A stretch of 30,823 nucleotides of DNA from Chrysophaeum taylorii (Eukaryota > Sar > Pelagophyceae > Pelagomonadales > Pelagomonadaceae): assembly GCA_029834535.1 (NCBI GenBank), contig JAQMWT010000476.1, positions 1-30,823 on the forward strand. The letters run 5' to 3'. The notes beneath the pieces are model-generated. The model saw only the letters and a list, made by a program, of their open reading frames with translations, did not search any database and was not told the origin of the DNA. Each line of letters starts with the position of its first letter. Position 1 is the first letter of the stretch. Below are positions 1-8,501 of this stretch, piece after piece. Position numbers and translations under genes: made by a program.

Positions 1-997
1 ATGCCACTGGTTTTCAGACCAAGATGAGACCTAATCGCCAACCCTGGTGACCGCAATGTCGTTAAACTAGCCCTTCGCTTTGCCACTATCTCTTATTCGT
101 ACGTCGCCAATGCATCACTGGCGAAGCTTCCCACGCGGAGTCACGCCCGCCCGCCGCGAACTGCCGCGAACCCTTCCTCCCGCGGAGTCTTCTGCCAACA
201 CTCCCCCGGGCCGCAGGAAGCCGACTCGCGATGACGCTACGCGTTTGCTCTCTACTTCCGCCGCCGCGATACGTGCTGACTCAAGCTCACCAAACACGTT
301 TGCCGACGCTGTGATTTTTAATACCACTCAACATGAACAGGGCTCATCTATTCTCTCTGATGCAAAATATAGGCCTGTTTTCACTAACATTCTTTCTTTG
401 CAAACTGATATAACGCAAGCCATTGATTCCCTCTATGCTTCTCGCGATCACTTGGACTTCCAAGTCTTAATGGAATAAGGGGACTACTTGTCTATCCGGA
501 CACCGGTCGTCTTTCCCCTGTCGACTGCACCAGCAATACATGCTACTTTGTGCTACCGTGGTCCTGAAAATGAGACTAAACTTGTTACTTTCCATTGTCT
601 CCAGTGTTTTGACAAAGATGGCAAACCGATTCATATTTGTGTGTCTTCCTATATGGAGAAAATGGATGAACTTCCTGCCGCTGTCTTGGAACATCTCGCC
701 AGCGAGACAGATTGTATAAACGCGTTCATACCCGTCTCAGTCCCTACCATGTCCATGTGTTGTGCGTGTCGAAACTCCGACCAAGTTATTGTTTCATTTC
801 TTTTCTTTGCATGGAATGCACGTCTTGTTGCATTTTCGCGTGAATCATCTCCTGCTGGTCACCTCCGGGCCACCATCCTCCGTGTTTACATTCGACCTGC
901 GGATCTACACGCACTGCTGCAAGAAATAGCCAAAGAATACACTCTGCCCGACGATATCATTGTGCCATCTATGCTATCCACTGACTCAAATCAAGTA

Positions 998-1050
998 GCT
1001 TATCCTTTCAACTTAAAGTACATCTCTCGACTTCACTTGGAACATTTTTG
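998..1050 (+). repeat. 53-bp tandem duplication in C1 ORF3 (first copy)
   Basis: The stretch beginning GCTTATCC and ending CATTTTTG is repeated directly from 1051. The second copy is cut by the DNA transposon at 1072 and resumes at 5724-5751. C3 ORF3 has only one equivalent segment, so the duplication is specific to C1 and predates the transposon insertion. Confidence 0.85.
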
Positions 1051-1063
1051 GCTTATCCCTTCA

Positions 1064-1072
1064 ACTTAAAGT
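1064..1072 (+). repeat. target-site duplication, left copy
   Basis: ACTTAAAGT directly abuts the left TIR and is repeated at 5715-5723. The exact length (4, 5, 7 or 9 bp) is ambiguous because the target partly matches the element end. Confidence 0.7.
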
Positions 1073-1085
1073 AGGGTCGGATAAG
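1073..1085 (+). repeat. left terminal inverted repeat
   Basis: AGGGTCGGATAAG, a perfect inverted match to 5702-5714. The match extends two more bases (GT) outward if part of the flanking direct repeat is assigned to the element. Confidence 0.88.
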
Positions 1086-1449
1086 GAACTCGGGGGTCCC
1101 GCGCCGGGGCCGAAAATCCCCAAGGATTGGCGGGCTTTTTTGTCCGTCGCCAAGTTGACCCAAAATGGTGCCGATTTTATCTTGGAACGAAGTCTGTAGC
1201 TGCCGATTTGGCGAATCTACTTGGGAGTGAGGTATTTTGGCGCCTCGGTGGAGGCGGGGGCCTAGGTGGCTCTACTCTGCACGACGCCATCGGCTCCAAA
1301 TACAACAACCGGCGCATCGGGAATGTCCGTAGGCCCAATGAGGGTCGTGTGGGCGTTTAGACGGCGCCTTTTGTTCGCTGGGGCCAGTTCTAGTGTCCTC
1401 GTCTTTCCGGGCGTCCTCGGGAGACCGGCGTCGGGGCCCGCGAACGCAG
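1086..1449 (-). other. 3' non-coding end of the DNA transposon
   Basis: This lies between the transposase stop and the left TIR on the coding (minus) strand. It is GC-rich, with short runs of CGGGG. Open frames here have no conserved features and look like by-products of base composition. No further structure was seen. Confidence 0.5.
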
Positions 1450-2480
1450 CTATGCGTAGTCGTCGTCGTCGACGTCCATCGCGTCCTCCTCCTCCTCCTC
1501 GTCGTCGTCGTCGTTGTATTCGTTGTCCTCGGACACGAAGCGCCAGGAAGCCGGCTTGGAGCCGTTGAAGAAGGCGGGGCGGTTCGCGAGGAGCCACCCG
1601 CTGAAACCGTCGTCATAGGAAACGAAGATCCAACCCAGCCCGAGTTTCTTGCGACCGTCCTTGGAGTTCTCGTCGGATACCGCCTCGATGGTGCCGGGCA
1701 TCCAGTAGCAGCCCGGGTGCCCCGACAACTCCCAGAGAACCTCGACGCGTGACCCGACCAACGCCACGTCAATCGTCGGTAGCTTCGAGCGGCCACTCGT
1801 TGTCCGCGTCCGCTTCCTCGGATGGCGAAAGGCGCGGCACTCCTCAACCTTGGCCTTGAGCTCGTCAACGCTCAAGTGCCGCCTCGCGTCGAGTTCGAGA
1901 CGCTGGGCGTCGCGGTCCCGAGCACTGGCAGCTGCCGTCGGCGCTCGCCCGGACTACCGCCTCGCGACCAACTCGCGGGAGTTGGTCTTGATCTGCTCGT
2001 AGACGTACTCGAGGTGCGCGGTGAGGAATTCGATGTTGGCCTTGGAACCGGCCGAGCCGATCGTCGGGTCCTTGCCCGAGGTGTAGGATTGGGTTTGAGG
2101 TCGCCCATGCCCATGCCGACGACGTACCTGTCGATGTTCTCCTTGAGGACCTTCGACCGCGCAGCGTCGCTCGAGATCTGCTTAAGTGCCGCATCAAGTC
2201 GCTTCTTGACCGTCGAGAGCAGGGTCCTCCCGACGAGGGCCTGCTCGTCGACGACAGGCTTGACTTTCATGGCCTCCTGGGCCTTGGCGTAGTCGTTCAC
2301 CTGGCGCTCGAGGGCCTTCTCGACGAACGCGGCGGCGCGACGGCGATGGTGCTCCTTCGCCGCCTCCGCGCGCGCGCAGCCTGCTCCTTGTGGTTCTGCC
2401 GACCACGACGAGCCGCCTCCATCAACACTCCTCGAAAGTCGTCGCCGAGCGTGGCGAGACGTCCTCCACCAACTCGATCG
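1450..2480 (-). pseudogene. transposase C-terminal extension: helical region plus Tudor/agenet-like domain and acidic tail
   Basis: The first part reads VEKALERQVNDYAKAQEAMK and IDRYVVGMGMGDLKPN. After a frame change near 2060 it continues with SGKDPTIGSAGSKANIEFLT, then shifts again to the frame 1875-1450. That final domain has VALVGSRVEVLWEL, YWMPGTIEAVS and GWIFVSYDDGFSGW, a pattern of Tudor/agenet/SH3-like chromatin-binding barrels. It ends in a run of Asp and Glu. A C-terminal chromatin-reader-like module could guide target choice, as chromodomains do in some integrases. That role is inference. Confidence 0.55.
1456..1533. repeat. trinucleotide repeat (GTC/CTC) encoding the acidic tail
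   Basis: Runs of GTCGTC and CTCCTC on the plus strand correspond on the coding strand to Asp and Glu codons at the transposase C-terminus. It is a coding microsatellite likely to vary in length. Confidence 0.75.
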
Positions 2481-3560
2481 CGCATTCGAGCCTTCGTCGT
2501 CGTTCGACCAGCGACCTCGTCGGCGACGCGTCGCCGGCGCTTGGTCGTAAAACTCGTGGCGGCCCGGTCGAACATGTGGTCCCGTTGGCACGCGACGACC
2601 CCGACGCAGTTCACGACGCTCATGTTGACGTAGGAGGCGTTGTAATACTTCAATACGCCAAACTCGCCTTCAACCTCGTTCGAGTTCCGCCGCGCGCCGT
2701 CGAAGGCCCTCCGGAGCTCCGACGTCTGGTTGAACGCCGCGAGGTCGCCGTCGCCGACGTAGCGCATAGACTGCCCCCCCTCGAACGTGCGGCGCATGCC
2801 GCGGCCCCAGGCCCGGAGCGCGTCGAGCATGGTCTTGGCCTCTGGATCATTGGTGTCAGTCGGAGCGTAGAGCCGCGCCCGAACGGCCGCGACGTCGCGG
2901 ATCGTGGACTGGCCGTCGACGGACAGCTTCGCCGACCCGGCCCGCGTCTCGAGGAACTGGGCGTAGGTGGCGATCTCAGTGTCGAAGGCCTCGTAACCAG
3001 CGGTCGCAACGAGTTGTGGATTATCCTGGCAGACTTGGAAGAAGGCATGCACTCGCTCGAGAACGCCCGCCATGTCGAGAACCGACCAACCCTCGAGGGC
3101 GTCCGATGCGGCGAAAAATCGGAAAGGCACCGTGAGCTTGTCGTCGATGATCGCTCGGGCTCGAATGGCTCCGGCGACCTCCTGCGAGGACAAGGTCGAG
3201 AAGAGGTTGTTCCTGAGGATGTTCTGCGGCGCGTAGCTCGCGTTCTCGAGGAACTCGACGAGAAACGGGAGGTTGTGGAAGATGACCCAGGCCGCGTTGG
3301 TGCACGCGTCCTGCCGCGTCCCCTTGTCCGTGCGGCCGAGCGTGAGGTAGAGCTCCGACGGGTGCTTCTCCTCGAGGAATGCGGAGAGGGGTCCCGAAGC
3401 CCTTCCCGTAGCGATCCACGCCCTCGCCGATACACTTGGACAAGGCATGAATGACCTTGTTCAACTCGCCGGTGAGGCGCAGGTGCTTCACCTCCGAGCT
3501 CTCGATGCTATCCTTCAGCAGCGTGTCGAGCATCTTGGCCTCCTCGGCGGCGCCGCCGTC
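2297..3560 (-). pseudogene. transposase C-terminal catalytic segment with likely catalytic Glu
   Basis: The stretch MLDTLLKDSIESSEVKHLRL (from 3533) leads by frame change into the frame open from 3448. That frame contains an insertion-domain-like helical region (AAWVIFHNLPFLVEFL, ILRNNLFSTL) and then SNEVEGEFGVLKYYNASYVN, followed by VNCVGVVACQRDHMFD. The Glu in VEGEFG is in the right place to be the third residue of a DDE triad, C-terminal to the CxxH motif. After about 2560 the frame becomes Arg-rich and is out of register. Confidence 0.62.
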
Positions 3561-5433
3561 GAGCCGTGTGTTGCCTGCTCAACAAATTGCTGGTGGGACG
3601 GCACGACGTACCGAGATGTCGCTGGCAGTTCCCGTGAAAGACACGAGTCTTCGCGTCGCGCTCGTCTTGCGTCATCAAATTCCACAGCTCTTCCCCGATC
3701 TCCTTCTGCACCGCCGCGAGGACATGCTCCTGGAGCTCGCGGACCGATGCGATGGCGGCGGAGGCGTTGTCGGTAACGATGGCCCGGCCGGCGAGATTCT
3801 GCACTCCGGCGCTGCCGGCGGCCGGGAGCGCCTCCGCAGCAGCGTCGGCTCCGTAGAGCTCCTGGTAAACTTGATTAACGAGCTGGAGCGCTCGATTCAG
3901 GTCACCAAACCGATCGTTGATCGCCTTGGCCTCGCCAGGCGCGCTCTGGTCGGAGATCTCGCTCGCGCCCAGCGTCCAGTTCTCCGTCACGCCGCCGCGT
4001 GTGACGCGAAGTTGGGTAGTCGCGATCTCCTTGCCGTCGAGCGGCGACGCGTCCGTCGCCGCGTCGACGACGTCACCGTATCCCACGGCGAGGGCGACGG
4101 CGGCCTCGTGAAGGACACCCATCTCGGAGCGCAGGTCGCGAATGAAGCGTGCAGACGGGAGCTCCATGTCGCGCACTCGCTCCGGGCCAACGACCGCCTC
4201 GACGACCGAGACCAGGACCTCGGGGATTTCCGCAGGCGCAACCCGCGAGGCGAGCAGTTTCATACACAGCACCCTGAGCTTCGAGTCCCACGGAGTGCCC
4301 TTGCCGGATCCCTTGCCGGACGGCTTCCGCGGTACCCACACTTCGGCGTTCTGCTTCTCGAGGACCGCGACCCGCTCCCGCAGCCGCTCGATCTCCTCCT
4401 CCCGGGCCTGGACGCGGTCCTCGGCAGCCGCGAGCTTTATCTCCATTTGCTTCGCTTCCTGGTTGAGGGCGGCGTAATTGTTCTTGAGTTGTCGCATGGC
4501 CCGAGGGTCCGATTTCTTCAGTCGGTTCCTCTCCCGAAACTCGGCCGCCGCCGCAGCCTGTCTCGCCGCCTCGTTCGACTGGGCCTTGGTCGCGTTGAGC
4601 TCGTCGATGGCTCGCTGCAGCCTCGCGGCATCGCGGTCGCGCTGCTTCTCATTGGAGCCTGGTGGCGTTCGATGCGGACCTGGAGCCGTGCCTCCCGACG
4701 TGCGGCATCCCGGACCTCGTCCTCGTACTTCCACTTGGCCTCGAGACGCGCCGCGTCTGCCTTGGCGGCCGCCATTTCCGCGGCGAAGGCGTCGGCGTGG
4801 GCTTCTTTCGTCTCGCGTTCGGCGGTGACAGAGCGAGAGTACTGAGCCGTCTTGGCCGCCGTGAGCTTGTCGACCGTGCTCCGGAGTTTCGACACCTCCT
4901 CTCGCGCTCCGAGATCCGCACATTTGAGTCCGCCTACGACGCCAGTGTGGAGATAACCGATGACCCACTCGATCCAAGCGTCGGACGCGCTGGCCGTCCG
5001 GGGGGGTGTCGTTCTCCTTGTCGGGCTTGGCCTTGACGTGGGAGAACGGGACGCGGATCTCTCCCTGCTGAATCGTTTTCAAGTCGTATGACTCGACCCG
5101 ACACACAGTGTTGTTGTAGATTAGGCCCAGGACAACGCCGTTGCCGCCCTGGATGTTGTGCCCCGCCGAGAAGTCGTGCTCGATGAGGACCTCGTCCCCG
5201 CTGCGGATGGTTGTCTTGAGAGTCCTAGTTAGCGACGCGGAGATCCGGGCGAGAACGGCCTTCGCGCCCTTCGTCGTGTGTAGCTTGCTCGGGTGAAGTC
5301 GTCCCGGCACATTTTCGAGCACACGTAGAACTTGTCGGGCAGCTCGCCCTCGATATTCAGGAGTCGCTCCAGGTCGAGCGGCTGGCCCCTGGCCGTCTCG
5401 TCGGCGTCGAGCCTCGCTACGCAGCACACGCAC
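3508..5433 (-). pseudogene. transposase central segment: SH3-like, coiled coil, first two catalytic Asp and CxxH
   Basis: One long frame covers most of this. Real coding starts around 5290 (SKLHTTKGAKAV). It includes an SH3-like piece (GDEVLIEHDFSAG and NNTVCRVESYDL). Between about 5005 and 4660 the true frame shifts, where a heptad-rich segment (LRSTVDKLTAAKTAQYSRSV) is readable, then shifts back. One of these breaks is next to a run of seven G. Then come a coiled coil (IDELNATKAQ to RVAVLEKQNAEVW), a basic linker, and the RNase H-like core with Asp in ATDASPLDG, Asp in VTDNASAA and the CQRH motif. The last 40 codons of the open frame are out of register. Confidence 0.65.
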
Positions 5434-5576
5434 TCTCCCCTCAAGAGGTTTTTTCGCCGTTGACGTTTGGCAGCGGGTTTTTTCGACACTTTCGTCAACT
5501 CAGCCGGGACCGAAGGGTCCACAGGGGTTACAGAAGGACCCGGGGCCGACTCTTTGCTCGTTTCGGCCGATTCCAT
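5229..5576 (-). pseudogene. transposase N-terminus with cysteine-pair motif
   Basis: I take the Met of MESAETSKES (5576) as the likely start; an upstream Met at 5639 would also be in frame. A Pro/Ser-rich lead and a basic patch (KKPAAKRQRRKN, a possible nuclear localisation signal) are followed by GECVCCVARL and, about 30 residues on, KFYVCSKMCRDDF. This is a C-x2-C plus C-x3-C arrangement expected of a DNA-binding or zinc-binding module. The frame leaves the gene near 5290 and continues in the next segment. Confidence 0.6.
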
Positions 5577-5701
5577 GGGCGGAACGCCGATTTTGTGATT
5601 TTGCAGGCTATGTTTGAAACATACCCTGAGACAATCCACTTTTGAATGAGGGTTTCTCGTTTGGTGTTCGAAATGTAGGCTAGGGTCTAGTTTTGAGCTT
5701 T

Positions 5702-5714
5702 CTTATCCGACCCT
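5702..5714 (-). repeat. right terminal inverted repeat
   Basis: CTTATCCGACCCT, the reverse complement of 1073-1085. The inner neighbour base differs, so the repeat stops here. Confidence 0.88.
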
Positions 5715-5723
5715 ACTTAAAGT
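5715..5723 (+). repeat. target-site duplication, right copy
   Basis: ACTTAAAGT directly follows the right TIR and matches 1064-1072. Confidence 0.7.
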
Positions 5724-6713
5724 ACATCTCTCGACTTCACTTGGAACATTTGTCGGTTATTGTGACGGTTGTACACACACATGCGAAGAAACAGTCGATC
5801 ATCAAGGCAAGTAAGTACCTACAAGCCTTTAGTTCAGACCCTATGTCGCTCCCTCGTTCAACACATTGCCGACTATAACTCCCTCGATGACGAAGAGAAG
5901 CCACCATCAATCTTTGGTGAGATATCGCCACCCTCTACATTCCCCGATGCCGACCGTAAAGACTTTGCTAAGTTGTTATCGTCGAGATATCCTCAGCTCT
6001 ATGCTGAACTTACCGCTACGACCGAAGCGTCGTTAAACTACCCGCCAACGGCATCTGCTTCCCCGGCACCAACACAAGCTACTGCACCAGCTACCGTTAC
6101 TTCCCCAGACCTTGAAGTTTTATCTTCCCAAGGAACTTAGCTCACTCAACAGGCCGAGACGCTCCAGATATCACACGAACAACTTAACCGACGTTTTCAT
6201 GCCTTGACAACCGAAAATGCTACCCTACGGTCTGACTTGCGCAGTGCTGTCACTAACATGAGTGACATGGAGAACCGACTGTTCCCTGCAACCTCCAACA
6301 CCAATATTCTACTGGTGACCTTATTCAAAACGTGTGAATTGCTTAATCGACTTACACTTGCGCTCCACGACCAACACGACTTAAAATATGGCGTGCCCGA
6401 TGCTGCTCTGCTTCAACTTCGTCATGATTTAATTCACATGACATATCACCCGTCCCTACAACCGGCGGCGTCACTCCAAGACCCCTTTACTACACCACAA
6501 TTCGTTCAAGCTCATCTCGATGAACTTCAATTGAGTAGTCTCATTCCGCCGATCTTAAATCAATTACTTACGCTTACTCACCGTATCATTCCTCAGCATT
6601 TCTCTGCACAAAACATCAATCCCTTGCCGCTGCCGAACCTGAGGATGATGATGTTTCTGCCATACGTGACATACATGAGGATCAAGCCATTTCCTAATCA
6701 TTACCATTAACAA
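5724..6713 (+). pseudogene. C1 ORF3, 3' portion (coiled-coil half) after the nested transposon
   Basis: This resumes ORF3 exactly where 1072 stopped. It reads mainly in one frame from 5769 to 6710, with an in-frame TAG at 6138-6140. Visible parts are a helical segment (SLVQHIADYN), an acidic Pro/Ser/Thr/Ala linker, a coiled coil starting QQAETLQISHEQLNRRFHAL, the motif MENRLFPATSNT, LLNRLTLALHDQHD, and a C-terminal helical part (LSSLIPPILNQLL). C2 preserves ENRLFP and LTLTAHDQH, showing protein-level constraint in the family. The upstream join needs a frame change near 5760. No membrane segment or signal peptide is evident, so this does not look like an envelope protein. Confidence 0.72.
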
Positions 6714-6877
6714 CCCAACACTCGATACCTTTCATCGAGGCTTGCCTTGCTATAAAAGTATTCGAAGTGTTACCGCAATGACCAAGTCTTCTAAGTCCGG
6801 ACACCTCCTGTTCATCCTGATCTCGTCCTTATCACATTTCTCAAGAGACGTCATATTGCTCTGCATCAAGACATCTC

Positions 6878-6884
6878 GAGGGGG
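6878..6884 (+). other. polypurine tract of C1
   Basis: GAGGGGG directly precedes the LTR start TG. The same tract with the context ACATCTCGAGGGGG precedes the C2 LTR at 23081-23087. This is the expected plus-strand priming site. Confidence 0.75.
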
Positions 6885-7196
6885 TGCAGAGAAATCTGCT
6901 GACTCCTTACCCCTTATCCGTCCGTTGAGAACGCGATCTCTTCCTTACCCTTCTTCTCCCTTTTACACAAGTCATTAGTCTACGATATTGTGCTCACGCT
7001 CATCATCATGGTCTAGCGCGTCCCGTAGGTATGTAGTAATCACATGTTGCCTTGGTGTGTTTCTATGTATCGTCTGCCGTGTGCCGAGGCTAGGGGGGCT
7101 GTGCCCTTTGTCCCCCGAATTCTGCCCTGCCAGACTCACGCGGTGAGACGGGATGGTTCCTCAGTGATCTTACCACTGCTAGCGGAATTCTCTGCA
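6885..7196 (+). repeat. 3' LTR of C1 (312 bp)
   Basis: It begins TGCAGAGAA and ends TTCTCTGCA, a 9-bp terminal inverted repeat of the TG...CA form. It is colinear with the 314-bp LTR of C2 (23088-23401), sharing GAAATCTGCTG, TTATCCGTCCGTTGAGAACG, a block around CATCATGGTCTAGCGCGTCC and TTACCACTGCT. The boundary at 7196 is where the two copies stop matching. The 5' partner is outside the window. On the opposite strand its end supplies the last codons and stop of a chance extension of X. Confidence 0.82.
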
Positions 7197-7201
7197 GTGA
7201 C
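7197..7201 (+). repeat. candidate target duplication of C1 (right copy)
   Basis: GTGAC follows the LTR end. X' has the matching region GACGTCATC at 17831-17839, showing that the X sequence runs right up to this point and was interrupted here. The left copy lies outside the window. Confidence 0.45.
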
Positions 7202-8497
7202 ATCCATCGAGCCGTAACATGGTGATCGCAAATGGGTCCATGCAACCTGATGAGTAGTGTCCTCCAGTGGCTCCGGTCGGGGGGTTGGATGGTGAGTGCA
7301 GCAGTGAGCGTCGGTGAGCGGCAGTGCGTGCCTGTCTGCGAAAAGAGGAGACTGCGACGCGGGAATAGCATGGAAATTTTTGGAAGCGACCGATCGAGAA
7401 ATATCGGGCAAATCGGGAAAAAGGCGCGAGTCATAGCCGACACCTGCGGGTGTGTTTCGTTCCTGCGGGTATTTTGACCGTGGGACCGTTGACGGCGTGT
7501 CGTGTCCCTGAGGGTGTGACATGGCGGGGGTATTGCCGGTGGCGTGAGGATCCAGTGGTTGATCGGAATTGATCGAGAGGACCATCTTCGAGATTGGCGA
7601 AGATGGGGACTTGCTTCGTTGCTGTGGACATCGGACCAGAGTTCGGAGTCGAGGGGAGGTTGTCGGTAGCCTGCGGCTCTGTTGTCTGGGGTGTCGAAGT
7701 TGCTGCGGCTTCTGGTCCACGAGTTGGGGTGCTATAGTCGAACGGCGAGCCATAGTCGATATCGGCGAATAACTCGGGGAAGTCGAGCGATGTCTTGTTT
7801 GGTGGCTTGTTGGCCTTAGGAACGTGGGGGCTTTTTGTTCCGTCGGCGGGGCTGCTACCTGGGTCGTTGTGCCCAAATAGAGAAGGAGCCCTAGTGTGTG
7901 ACGTGGAAGCGAAGGAGTTGCCATAGTCGATGCACTTGGAATACTCGGGAACATTTTGATGTGTATGGCTTGTTGATGTGTTGGTCTTTGTAACGAGGGG
8001 GCTTTGTGTTCCGTCGTCTAGGCTGCTACCTGGGCCGTTGTGCCCAAGGAGAGAAGAAGCCTTAGTGCATGTCTTGGCAGCATAATGGTGATCATAATCA
8101 TCCGGGAGAATGCTGTCTTTCGCTGATGTCAAATTGGTCGACTCTTGTTCCGCGTTGTCTTGCTTCGTGGTGCCGCTTTGCACGTTGAGAAGGTCGCCGG
8201 TGGTGGGGTACGGTCGCCAGCGTTGTATGTACGCCCTCGCAACTCGAGCGCGGGGGTGTGGTCGAGTTGGTATGAACCAGATGGCCAAGGAGGCGAGCGG
8301 GTGCAAAGGGGGTTAGGGGGTGCCAGAGAGGCGAAGAGTGATGGGGCAGAGGAGGAGGGTCCAGAGATGGCGTGGAGTTGAGAACAGAAAGGCGGAGCGG
8401 GGGGTGAACCGGGAGAACCGGGTCCGGGGCATCCGTGGAGGTGGTGATTGCACGCGGGTGTGAGCGGGGAATTTTCATCGGAGAGGATGTGTTCGGA
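7202..8497 (-). pseudogene. Region X, 3' part: repeat-rich unknown protein
   Basis: I do not recognise this protein. On the minus strand, frames 8306-7431 and 7954-7136 share Pro/Ser/Thr-rich, low-complexity coding with repeated blocks of the form SLFGHNDPGSS, then about 30 residues, then FADIDYGSPF. A closely colinear copy (X') lies on the plus strand at 16950-17866: both have HHAAKTCT or HHYAAKTCT, HPQGHDT or HPQGQDT, ADRHALPLTDAHCCTHHP or its variant, and VAWT. Conservation at the protein level in two copies argues for former coding function. Frames change several times, so this copy is likely dead. It could be a retroelement structural protein or a multicopy host gene. Confidence 0.5.
7800..8110 (-). 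repeat. internal tandem repeats of X
   Basis: Two diverged units, roughly 150-180 bp, share GTTCCGTCG, GGCTGCTACCTGGG, CGTTGTGCCCAA and GAGAAG. They encode the GHNDPGSS and IDYG blocks. A third, weaker relative is readable near 12040-12190 on the minus strand (FFGAS, DIDYSTP). Confidence 0.7.
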
Positions 8498-8501
8498 AGG
8501 G
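8498..8501 (+). repeat. target-site duplication AGGG (left)
   Basis: AGGG abuts the LTR and matches 11340-11343. Removing the element with one copy rejoins X in an open frame (ITYLHSL followed by PNTSSPMK). Confidence 0.75.

Larger units (their letters stand above)
24..1072 (+). pseudogene. C1 ORF3, 5' portion (CxxC-domain protein), frame-broken
   Basis: This is the accessory gene found downstream of pol in all three copia copies here. The ATG at 24 lies at the same place as the C2 ORF3 start (21349). Three frames are needed to read it: an N-terminal Pro/Arg/Ser-rich part, a stretch at 80-475, then 488-1069. The last stretch contains a CLQC pair, the segment DELPAAVLEHLASE, a second pair CCAC, and an ISRLHLEHFW stretch, all with counterparts in the minus-strand copy (C3). 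The local N-terminal part is more GC-rich than the rest. Function is unknown; two CxxC pairs suggest a zinc-binding fold. Frameshifts and the nested transposon make it non-functional as written. Confidence 0.75.
1450..5576 (-). pseudogene. DDE-type transposase with N-terminal zinc motif, coiled coil and C-terminal Tudor/SH3-like domain, frame-broken
   Basis: The gene can be followed along the minus strand through several frame changes (near 5290, 5005, 4660, 3590, 3400, 2480 and 2060, and about 1900). Order of parts: CVCC and CSKMC cysteine pairs; an SH3-like stretch (EVLIEHDF to VESYDL); about 200 residues of coiled coil; the catalytic region with ATDASPLDGKEI (first Asp), IVTDNAS (second Asp), NCQRH (a CxxH motif as in hAT, MULE, P and related families) and NEVEGEFGVLKYY (likely catalytic Glu); a helical region ending GMGMGDLKPN; and a Tudor/agenet-like domain with an acidic tail. 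The family resembles transposases multiplied in algal protist genomes, from memory only. Breaks may be decay, short introns or sequencing indels, so it is called a pseudogene. Confidence 0.68.
1073..5714. mobile_element. DNA transposon with 13-bp TIRs, nested in C1 ORF3
   Basis: The ends AGGGTCGGATAAG (1073-1085) and its reverse complement (5702-5714) are perfect 13-bp terminal inverted repeats. They are flanked by a direct repeat, ACTTAAAGT. Removing the element and one repeat restores the ORF3 sequence, as confirmed by the uninterrupted upstream copy at 1011-1023. Alternative readings are possible: TIR GTAGGG with a 5-bp TTAAA duplication, TAGGG with 7 bp, or a TTAA-type duplication with slightly unequal ends. 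The interior is much more GC-rich than the flanks and encodes one multi-domain transposase on the minus strand. Superfamily is unresolved; 8-9 bp duplications and a CxxH motif in the catalytic domain suggest the hAT/MULE/P/KDZ-like group. Confidence 0.88.
1..7196 (+). mobile_element. C1: 3' half of a Ty1/copia-type LTR retrotransposon
   Basis: The first bases align with the end of the C2 pol gene (around 21320-21380): both share a stretch containing GACCGCAAYGTCGTTAAACTAG. ORF3 follows, then a purine tract and a 312-bp LTR. The whole segment apart from 1073-5714 is colinear with 21346-23401 of C2, which ties it to the copia family. Gag, integrase and RT would lie left of the window. A DNA transposon is nested inside. 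The outer edge at 7196 is set by the LTR end CA and the abrupt start of an unrelated minus-strand coding region (X). Confidence 0.8.

Noticed and set aside
1266..1868. Overlapping frames rich in Arg, Thr and Val near the trinucleotide repeat
   Set aside because: By-products of the GTC/CTC repeat. Only the frame encoding the Tudor-like domain and acidic tail has protein-like composition.
2390..4845. Two long plus-strand open frames (2390-3454 and 3451-4845)
   Set aside because: They are antisense shadows of the GC-rich transposase. The minus strand carries the recognisable motifs (DDE residues, CxxH, coiled coil) and the plus frames are Arg/Leu/Val-rich without motifs.
7232..8381. Plus-strand frames opposite X
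   Set aside because: They have no conservation with the antisense of X', whereas the minus-strand protein is conserved between the two copies.
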